Of a stretch of DNA of 64,000 nt, positions 10,820-19,800 are shown one piece after another (the first letter of the stretch is position 1; each line of letters begins with the position of its first letter). The notes beneath the pieces are model-generated. The model was not told the DNA's origin. It did no database searches and worked only from the letters and a program-made list of their open reading frames with translations. Location: assembly GCF_002994745.2 (NCBI RefSeq), contig NC_037090.1, forward strand, positions 1,054,001-1,118,000, in the 5' to 3' direction. The position numbers were made by a program, and so were the translations under genes. This stretch comes from Rosa chinensis. Lineage: Eukaryota; Streptophyta; Magnoliopsida; Rosales; Rosaceae.

Positions 10820-11959
10820 TTAATCAAAGTCTGCGGCATCCTCGTGCTCTTCATTTTCAGCTTTGAAGTCTTTTATGGTGAGAATTACATCTTCACCATC
10901 ATCTTCTTCAGCAAGGTGAGCTTCTTGCTCCCTCATTTCCCTGTACTCCTTGTAGCGTGCAGCTAGTTGTGTACTTGCTTGGCATTGCTTAAACCAATGC
11001 TCGATTGATCCACACCTATGACATACGTCATTGTGGTTGACTTTCTTTATTTGAGGTGCACGTTGTGGATATTCCCTAGGCGGGTTGTTGCTGCCACTAC
11101 CACGGCGTATTATGCGACCTCCACGGCCCACAGTGTTACGACCCATGGTGTTGTTATATTCTCCTCTCCCACGTGTGGATTTTCCACCACGTGTGCCCGC
11201 TCCAAAGTTGTGGTTTCCTTCTTTATTGGGGCGGTTGTATGGACCCATGCGTCCGTCATGTCCCTTGTTAGGGTATACATGCCCCTTATTAGTAGGGTAT
11301 CGCTCCTTGCGCCCTTTCTTGGATGCATTATAATTCGCCTCACGAACGCTTTTGGTTCCTACGGGCCTTGAATTATAATTCTTTACAAGGATATTGTCGT
11401 GCTTCTCATCTACCGACAAAATATTGATAAGCTCATTGAACTTCGTAAGTCGTCCAGCATTATATTCAGTGCGATATTGCTTTGATAGTATAATTGCTGC
11501 GACGGGGAAGGTGGAGAGAGTCTTCTCAATTAGCTCTTCTTCTGTGAGAGGTTTTTCACAGAACTTCAGCATGGCACTTAGCCGAAGAGCTTCTGAATTG
11601 TATTCAGCAACAGACTTGAAGTCGGAGAAGCGTAAATTGTTCCATTGAACCTTCAAGTCAGGGAGGAGGGAATCTTGGATATTATCAAAGCGCTCTTCTA
11701 GCGCTACCCATAGGTCCCTTGCATCTTTGATGGACATATACTCCAATCTGAGTGCTTTGTCCATATGGCGTCGCATCAAGATAATTGCTTGTGCATGTTT
11801 TATGGGTGTTCGTTGGAACACAAGGCCTGCATTTGGTGCCTGGATTATGGGCAATATCCCTTTTGATGTGAGATGGTTCTCAACGTCGGTTTTCCAACTA
11901 TGGTAATCCGAACCAGTTGAGTCAAGGATTTGAAAATCGAGTCTAGGTTCATTCGACAT
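10820..11959 (-). CDS. gag: Copia gag (capsid-nucleocapsid)
   Basis: 379 residues from an ATG at 11959 (MSNEPRLDF); the frame continues upstream to 12013 only through a GTG codon, and the second element's gag begins at the equivalent ATG. The N-terminal part (LDSTGSDYHSWKTDVENHL) is the Copia gag-like domain. The Lys/Arg/Gly-rich linker (RGGKSTRGRG) is followed by one zinc knuckle CHRCGSIEHWFKQC (CX2CX4HX4C) near residue 320. An acidic tail ends DAADFD. It packages element RNA into virus-like particles. Gag and pol are separate frames here, not fused. Confidence 0.92.
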   Translation of the reverse strand: MSNEPRLDFQILDSTGSDYHSWKTDVENHLTSKGILPIIQAPNAGLVFQRTPIKHAQAIILMRRHMDKALRLEYMSIKDARDLWVALEERFDNIQDSLLPDLKVQWNNLRFSDFKSVAEYNSEALRLSAMLKFCEKPLTEEELIEKTLSTFPVAAIILSKQYRTEYNAGRLTKFNELINILSVDEKHDNILVKNYNSRPVGTKSVREANYNASKKGRKERYPTNKGHVYPNKGHDGRMGPYNRPNKEGNHNFGAGTRGGKSTRGRGEYNNTMGRNTVGRGGRIIRRGSGSNNPPREYPQRAPQIKKVNHNDVCHRCGSIEHWFKQCQASTQLAARYKEYREMREQEAHLAEEDDGEDVILTIKDFKAENEEHEDAADFD

Positions 11960-12125
11960 CCTTGAAAAATAAGAAGAAAAAGATGTATTAGTTTCGGAGT
12001 TTAAAACTTCCACGAAAAACTAAAATAATAAGATTTCCGAGCTATGCTACTAAGAAATCAATTTCCAAGAATATTTGGATTAGACCGAAACAATGATGTT
12101 TAATATGGTCATAAATCGATGCTTG

Positions 12126-12191
12126 CGGACGCTCTTAGTCCGAATATTATGAACACTCTTAGTTCATTGACTACGAACGCTCTTAGTTCGT
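12126..12191 (-). repeat. Array of three covarying hairpins in Copia leader
   Basis: Three stem-loops share a 7-nt loop but have different self-complementary stems: CGGAC-GCTCTTA-GTCCG (12126-12142), ATGAAC-ACTCTTA-GTTCAT (12149-12167), ACGAAC-GCTCTTA-GTTCGT (12173-12191). On the element RNA the loop reads UAAGAG(C/U). A fourth fold, GAATTT/AAATTC, follows near 12196. The array lies between the leader repeats and gag. Confidence 0.8.
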
Positions 12192-12525
12192 TTAGCGTGA
12201 ATTTCTTGAAATTCCGCTTTTTAATTGTAAGTTCCCAAAAAGAAAAAGAGGAGAAAAATAAATAAAAACTCAAAAGCGGGAACTTTTAGTAAAGAATACA
12301 TTGAAATAGTGTTGTCGGAAATGACCGAAAAATTTGCCAAAAAGTCGCCGGAAAAGTGTCGGAAAGTTGCCGGAAAAGTCGCCGGAAAAGTGTCTGAAAA
12401 TTTGCTGGAATGGCAGGTGGCTCGACAGCTGCTGCGCAGCTTCTCGGCAGCTGTTGTGCAGGGTCTCGGCAGCTGCTGCGCAGGGACTCGGCAGGAGGTG
12501 CTGCTCGCTTTTTGACGGAATAGTT

Positions 12526-12860
12526 CAGGTCCCAAAACAACTCCGATGAGGCTGAAATTTGGAGGTCAGATAGAAGAGACAGAGATGAACAACTTTGGTG
12601 AAGGAAGGATTTTGATCTGAGATCCCTATCAAGATGTTTCGGGGCGTGCAAGCAGGCTGATCTGCACAGGAACCAGCATGCTGAACAACTCCCACTTCAA
12701 ATGATGTACAGGTCTCAAAACCACTCCAATAAGGCTGAAATTTGGAGGTCCAATAGAAAAGACAGAGACGAACAACTTTGATGAAGGAAGGATTTTGATC
12801 TGAGATCCCAATCAAGATGTTTAGGGTGTGCAAACGGACTGATCTGCACAGGAACGAGCG
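12526..12860 (-). repeat. 183-bp direct repeat in Copia leader
   Basis: Nearly two copies (12526-12708 and 12709 to about 12860) of a 183-bp unit recognisable by CTGAAATTTGGAGGTC and TGATCTGCACAGGAA. The period is divisible by three, and one minus-strand frame stays open across both copies (12525-12833). Confidence 0.8.
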
Positions 12861-12899
12861 CAGGGGCAGCGCACGGTATGGCTAGCAAGGGCTAGGAGC

Positions 12900-12913
12900 T
12901 CGTGCTGATAACG
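12900..12913 (-). other. Primer-binding-site-like sequence
   Basis: Directly after the 5' LTR on the element strand: CGTTATCAGCACGA. It resembles the start of the usual plant Copia site complementary to initiator tRNA-Met (TGGTATCAG) but is not identical to it. The same sequence abuts the 5' LTR of element 2. Confidence 0.5.
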
Positions 12914-13270
12914 TGTTTAAGGACAATGTAAATTTAACAGAGAGAGAGAGAGAGAGAGAGAGATTCAAGTGTGTATTTCATTTCATTCAAAGGAGGTATT
13001 TATAGGGATACATTTGAAGTAAATAATGATACAACTTGATGACATCTTCATTTGTAGCCTCATTTTGTGGCATCTCCATTTGCAGCTCCACATTGTGGCA
13101 TCTCCATTTGCAGCTCCACATTGTGGTTGTGATGATGATGATTGCCACATTTGTTCCCCATTGGCATAAAGCTTGACTCACAAGTCACTATACCTAAAAT
13201 ACCTATCTTATACATGACATAGACATTTTATACTATGAACAATACAACATGTTTCATATATACTACAACA
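12914..13270 (-). repeat. 5' LTR of Copia element 1
   Basis: 357 bp. Nearly identical to the 3' LTR but with a shorter GA tract and two tandem copies of the 28-bp GTGGCATCTCC... unit where the 3' LTR has one. A TATA-like TATAAATACC on the element strand lies near 13001-13012. Confidence 0.92.
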
Positions 13271-13275
13271 GTCTG

Positions 13276-13849
13276 ATAGTTATAGACCTTGGTTTTTTCT
13301 TGGTAACCAAGAGAGTGAAAGGAGAATCATGATAATGATTTTTGTTGTCAAGCTATTATATATCCACGAAACCGGCATTGGATTGGTACTGTAGATTCAG
13401 AGAAATCCAGCTTAACAATTTCTTTGTTTTTAGTAGGAACGGCAATTTCATTAAACAAATGAATAAGCTAGAATCTGTAAATATATAACAATTGAGTCAA
13501 ATTCAAGACAGGTGCAGAGAAGGCACCGATTGTACTAGTCTGTAGATAATTATCACTTGACTTGGTGAATCAACGCATCATGGTCATCGATGACATTTCA
13601 ATCTTTAATTATATATGGTCCCGTTGCGTCTGAAATAGGTACTTGACCTAATGGCCATGTGGATCCTACCTTGGCTTTTGTTTTGGGTAATTGACAGAAC
13701 AACTTTTTGGATGCCAATGGCTTTTTCTATTTGTTTTGTTGTCATACTAATTTCCATGAAATTAAGCAATGTGGAATGGTTTTGCAGATTCCCAGCCTAA
13801 ACCTCCCTACTGATAAGTCCTCTTTCTTTATCTTTCTCCTTGATTTGCT
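13276..13849. other. Upstream region of plus-strand LRK gene
   Basis: No coding sequence was recognised. It is the original intergenic DNA of the head-to-head receptor pair and probably holds the promoter of the downstream gene. No clear TATA box or other element could be fixed. Confidence 0.4.
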
Positions 13850-16800
13850 ATGATCTTAATGCTCATAATGATGCCGAGAAGAGTGTGGTTAACATGCATT
13901 GTTATAGCTATTATTGGCTTTCTTACTTGTCCTGATGATGCCACGGGAGAAAAACACTGTGAGCCGGCTTCTTGTGGGGATCTGGATGACATTCGATATC
14001 CTTTCCGCGTGAAAACTAATGGTTCTTCCGATCCTAAATGTCTCAGCAATCCAGCTGAACTTTCATGTGAGCAGAATCAAACTGTTTTAAATCTGTTTAA
14101 TGGCAAATATTATGTCAAAACCATTGATTATAGTCGCGCTATAATCCGTGTTGTTGATCCTGGTCTGCTAAGCGATGTTTGCCCCTTTAGGCCACTCTAC
14201 CATCTAACCAGTAGAAATTTTAGTGGAGGGCTAGGGTATCCATTTTATAAACTGCAATATGGTGACAGTGCAGTAGTCTTCTTTGATTGCTCATCGCAAG
14301 TTAACTCTACAGAGTACATAAGAATCAATTGCAGTAGTACTAGCTCATCAGCATCTGCTACATTTTCTTATATTATGCTGGAAGATGGAGTGAATGACCT
14401 TCATTCTTGTAACATGACTGGGATTACCATGCTAGGAGAGACTGACCTTCATTCATTTTCTGCCATCCGTGATGAGTTCAGAAAGGGTTTAATGCTTTCG
14501 TGGAGGAGTTCTCAAAGGGGAGAGTACTGCTACACAAGCACCCAGTCCCTCTATTGTGAGTATATGCTTATCCGGATTTTTATACTTATTCCCCTTTTCT
14601 TTTATGCCAACGATTTTATTAGTTTCATTCAAAAAAAAAAAAAACGATTTTATTAGTTTGACACATGAATTCTTTAAGTGGTTTTGAGAGGGATGATTTT
14701 GTGTTCTGAATTTTACTAACACTAGACTAATGCATTTTGCAGGTTTTCGTCGGTACGTGATAACTAGTAAGTTTGACTAGCTAGCACCACTTTTAGTACT
14801 TTCTGTTCTTATTTACTATTGATTTCCTCATGTTTGGGCCTTATGCTGTAGCTATTTACTATCATCCTTGAACCTAAATCACTTCTTTCTTGGCTCTGTT
14901 TTCATACAGGTCTGGGAGACGTTGCCAAGGCCACTGGTACGTAAGTCCTCTACAAATATATATATATATATATATATTTATATGTTGTTAAAGAAAGGTG
15001 AAAATTGAAAAACTGACTTGACACCTATTGCTAGCCATCATCCCTAGCACAATGTTGATACATGTCAAGATGATCCAATCTTCTGTCCACTTCCCGCTAT
15101 AACTTCATTCCTAGTCATTTAGTCAGAAAATATGAATTCACCAAAAATGTATGTTGTTTAAGGACAAACATAAAATAACTTTGGAATGAACATAAATTAA
15201 CTTGAGAGGGAGAGAGATTTGATTCTGAGAATGGAGATTCAAGTGTGTTGTTTTCATCTCATACAATAGAGGTATTTATAGGAATACATTTGAAGTGTGA
15301 GTGCTTAAATAATAATACAACTTGATGGCATCTTCATTTGTAGCTTCACATTGTGGCTTTGATGATGATGATTGCCATACTTGTTCCCCTTTGGCATAAA
15401 GCTTGTCACACAAGTCACTATACCTACATTATACACTCAAGCACCTATCTTTACACTCAAATACATATCTTATACATGATATAGACATTTATACTATGAC
15501 TCATACTTCATCATGAGTCATATATACTACAACACTCCCCCTTGGATATTTCATGTCAATAGTATTTGTCCAGACTGTGCGCTTCTAAGTTGCCTCGTTA
15601 AAAACCTTGCCAAGTAATAAAACCCTGTGGAAAAAAACATCCTTGGTCGAAGGAGAAAAAGAGCACAACGCGCGTTAAGTGTGGAGTATGTAATACCATA
15701 GCTTCGGAGATGAGTGGAGTCTTCTTATCAGCATCATAAGTAGGTAGTATATGTCTATGAGAGGGATGCATTTAGAGTTGCTACACCAAAACTTTGCCCG
15801 GTAAACCCAGTGGGAAAAACCCGTGGTCAAAGGGAAAAGATGAGCAAATGCATATATGTTGAATCAAAACATCTTCAGGATGTAGTATAAGTGGGGTGAC
15901 CATGCTAAAGATGTGCCTCATTAAAACCTTGCCAGGTAACAAAACCCAGTGGGACAAAATAATCCTGGTCGAAGGACAAAAAGAGTACACGATGGTTAAG
16001 TGAGTATGCTTCTGGATACTCCCCCTGATTTCAACTCTCGTTGATTAGACTCCTTATTGTGTCTCCCAAACGTGGTGCTTCTCTTGTTGCCTCATTAAAA
16101 ACCTTGCCGAGTAACAAAAACCCAGTGGGACAAAAATTACCTCGGTCGAAAGGGAAAAAGAGCACAACACACTCTTCACGTTTTGAGACCATATATGTAG
16201 ACATCTCCCCCTCTGATTGATCTTTTGAGGAGAATAAGTTGTTGCTGATTTATGCTTGGTGTTGTCGCTTTTGATGTAGCCTTGCTTCATTTGTTCAAAA
16301 TAAGCAGCATTATCCTAAATGCTTGTAGGCTCATCTGTGGTAGACTTCAAATTAACCACAACTGTTCGAACATGCGTAACTATGGATTCAATCCATATAC
16401 ATTCACGATCTTCTTAGTGAAGAGCAATAATCTCTACATTGTTCAAAGATATAGCGACTAAGGTCTATTCTGTAGACCTCCAAGATATCGCGATCTTACC
16501 CATGGTGAACACTTTACCAGTTTGGTGGAACACCTTTGTATGGGTCAAAAGATACCCAATATCATCAAAACCTTCCAAAACGCTGATGTCGTTTTGGGGT
16601 AGAGATAGAAAACGCAGGTCAGCGTTTGGCGGCGTTTCTAGTGTGTGATGGGTCCGAATCCATCATCTTTCTATAGGGATAGAATAAGCCCATATCGATC
16701 GTACATCTCAAGTTATAGAAAGATATCTTTTACACCAATCTAATGGTATCGCGTTGGCGCAGAGCTATACCTTTAGCTAACAAGTTCATGGCAAAGTGAG

Positions 16801-19800
16801 ATGTCTAGTCTTGTGTATTGAGTTAAGTACAATAATGCGCTTTATTGTACTTGAGTAAGGCATTTCAGCCTCTCTAGCACATCTTCGTCTGATCATCCAT
16901 TCAGACGAAGAGGATCCTTTTCAGGATCAAGACTACGAATGATCATGGGGTGCTTGAAGGCTTGACCTTGTCAAAATGCCTAAACATCTATCAACACGGT
17001 GCTCAAGTTCAAAAACCGAGGCTTAATCGTGTCCCCCCAAAAATCCTTCATCTCAAACTCGGATTTCAAGTGTTCAGCGGTTTCCCTTAACTATTTAAGG
17101 GCTTCTAATGAAGATCATGTCCAACATGAAAACCGCGATAGAATCCGAAACTTGTTATGGAAACGCGTGGGCATATCCCTTCCTAATCAAGTAGTCACTT
17201 TAGTGAGCGTTTCAACTCTATTGTAAACGCGCTCCGTGGCCTAGAGCCATTTGATTTGGGTAAATAAAGTTTCACTATGAACTTTCATGTATATTTCGTA
17301 TCTAAATCCCCATAGAGATACGTAGTGACCACATTTATAAGCTGTATGTTCAGTTATTTGGAAACTACCAAACTGACAGGGTAGTGGATGTAATGTCATC
17401 CATTACGAGAGAATATGTCTCATCGTAGTTAATTCCAATGCGTTTTGTGAGAAGCCTTGCGCCATAAGGCGAGATTGCCATCTCGTTTTCTCAACACGCT
17501 TTCTAACGAACACCCATTAATAAATAGGTTTTATGTAAGGAGGTGTTGGCATCACTGGCTCAAAAACCTTCCTCTTCATTTAATCTGGATCGCATCTTTC
17601 CATTTAGGCTAAATTTCTCTACGTTGGTATTCATGCTTCAACGCAGTGTGGTTCGATATCATCGGTCTCAACAAACTCATGCGCAACAGAATGCGCAACT
17701 ATATCATCAATTATGATGGAGTTTCTTTTCCATGTCTCATGTACACTAATGTAATTTCATAGAGCTCTATATTCTCAGGAATAGGTTCTGACGTTGAGGC
17801 GTCCCCCAACGAAAACCATAATCTGGAAGATACTCATGAGACGGATGTTGAGTGTCGATGATCCAAGGATGCCAAAGTCTCCTTCGAATCCACGAGCTTC
17901 CCACGCATTCTAGCTGGGGCCATGGCCTATAACGCCAGAGTGCCACTTTCTATGGCGTTGGCGCCTTACCTACCTCTGTGTAGGGTGGCGCTACGTCCTC
18001 TTTGTAGGGACGTCCTTCCTTGCAGGCATTTTTGCAGTAAATGTGTGATCTCGTCACTTTTAATAGGGATCGAGATGAGACATAGTGGGGATAGACCACG
18101 ACAATTCCTGTCGTTCCTGTTGAACATTCGAGTTCTTATCTCCCCCTAACGATGGGAAGACTGTCTCATCAAAGTGACATCCGTAAATCAAACGGTAAGG
18201 AGATCGCCTGGCAAGGGCATTAAGTGGCGGACGTTTGTTGGAGTCTCAAATCCAACCAAGTTACTCACTTGTTTTTAAGGACCTACCATAGGCGTGGTGG
18301 CAGCGCATTTGGCACATAAATGGCTCACATTGGCACATAAATGACTCACTCAAATATGCGTAAGTACAAAATATTTGTATCCAGTCACTAGCTGTAACGC
18401 AGGGATACATTGAGTGGCGGTAGGTCATAGAGGGATTAGCATAGTTGTATGAAATATTGCATCACCCCAAGCGGATATAAGGAGATTGGTGCGCATTGTC
18501 AATGTCTTAACTACCATCGTAGTTATTTCCGCGAGACCATTTAGGTGTGTATATGGGAATGTGATATCCAACATCACTCCATTTGCAATAACCATCGAAA
18601 ATCTTCGATGTATACTCACTAGCATAGTCAAAATACATTTGACTAAATAGGATGATCCGGGGAGTGAGCCCGTTGTCATATTATATGTGCTATGAGTATA
18701 TCATAAGTAGCTTTTATAGATGGACAATGGCACAACACGTGATTAGTGTGTTTGCGTGTCAACCAACATCATGAGATATTCAAACGTCCGCAAGTTGGTT
18801 GAATAGGTCCATAAATATCACCTTGGATTCTTTGTAAGAATGGTATATTTTCTTTAGTGTCCTTTGCATAGGATGGTCTCGATTTATCTTTGCTAAAGAG
18901 CAAGCTTTGCAAAAGGAAGTAAGTCTTTGGACCAATATATCTTTGGTTCGTACTTCTTTTCGTTTTGAGGAATGGATGTCCATGATGTCTTTAATATACG
19001 GAACATCATATCATGACCTGGATATCCCAAACGGTCTTGCTAAAGCCTATATGTGTCAGAATCCCATAAGTCATCTCTTATGACATGGTTTGATTCAATG
19101 ACTCGAATAGTGGTTGCATGCAACCCACTAAAGTGACACATAAGTTTTTCTAATACTCATTTATGTCCGTAGTTATTAGAGGCGATGCAAAGGAACTCTT
19201 GTCCATTCTTACAATGTGTTTTCACATGAAAACCATTGGCTCTTATATCTTTAAAGTTTGAAATTTAACACATGTCCATGACATTGAATAATAATGCAAC
19301 ACTTTATTAATAGCAAATGATTACATCAAAGTTTCCAAAATCTATTCCAAAATAAAATCAAACTTATACAAATTGTAATTGCCAATCCGTTTGGTAATTC
19401 CAATGAAATATGACCAGGGAAGTAGAGAGATGTTGGTGGAGCGAGGCTCGCTTAAATACCCCGATCTCAATTACTTTCCTAGACATCATACTTCATTGGG
19501 TACGCCACATGAGAAAGAGTCAATACAATTGTCAATTGTTGACTAAGGCACATTTACCGTTTTATTGGAAAATAGAAAAGAACTATTCTAATCAAAGTCT
19601 GCGGCATCCTTGTGCTTTTTATTTGCAGCTTTGAAGTCCTCAGTGGTGAGAGTGATATCTTCACCATCTTCATCTTCAGCAAGATTGATTTCTTGCTCTC
19701 TCAATTGCCTATACTCTTTGTAGCTTGCAGCTAGTTGGGTACTTGCATGGCATTGCTTGAACCAATGCTTCAATTGATCTATATCGATGACACATGTCAT

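Larger units (their letters stand above)
6220..13270 (-). mobile_element. Complete Ty1/Copia LTR retrotransposon
   Basis: A 7,051-bp element is flanked by a perfect 5-bp duplication GTCTG (6215-6219, 13271-13275). Its LTRs both run TGTT...AACA: 6220-6556 and 12914-13270. Reading on the minus strand, the order is 5' LTR, primer-binding-like site, leader with direct repeats and a hairpin array, gag, a 319-bp inter-ORF region, pol in Copia order (protease, integrase, RT, RNase H), polypurine tract, 3' LTR. The LTRs appear to differ by one substitution, GA-repeat length and one 28-bp repeat unit, so the insertion is recent. Gag and pol are open throughout, so it may be autonomous. Confidence 0.95.

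Noticed and set aside
11018..11371. Plus-strand 117-codon frame
   Set aside because: It is the antisense of the Copia gag basic linker, with low-complexity translation; a shadow frame.
12309..12549. Overlapping GC-rich frames on both strands
   Set aside because: They arise from repeats of GCCGGAAAAGT and GGCAGCTGCTG in the Copia leader, and the translations are repetitive.
18425..18983. Short frames resembling integrase
   Set aside because: Real homology, but fragments of the dead pol of Copia element 2, so not listed as genes.
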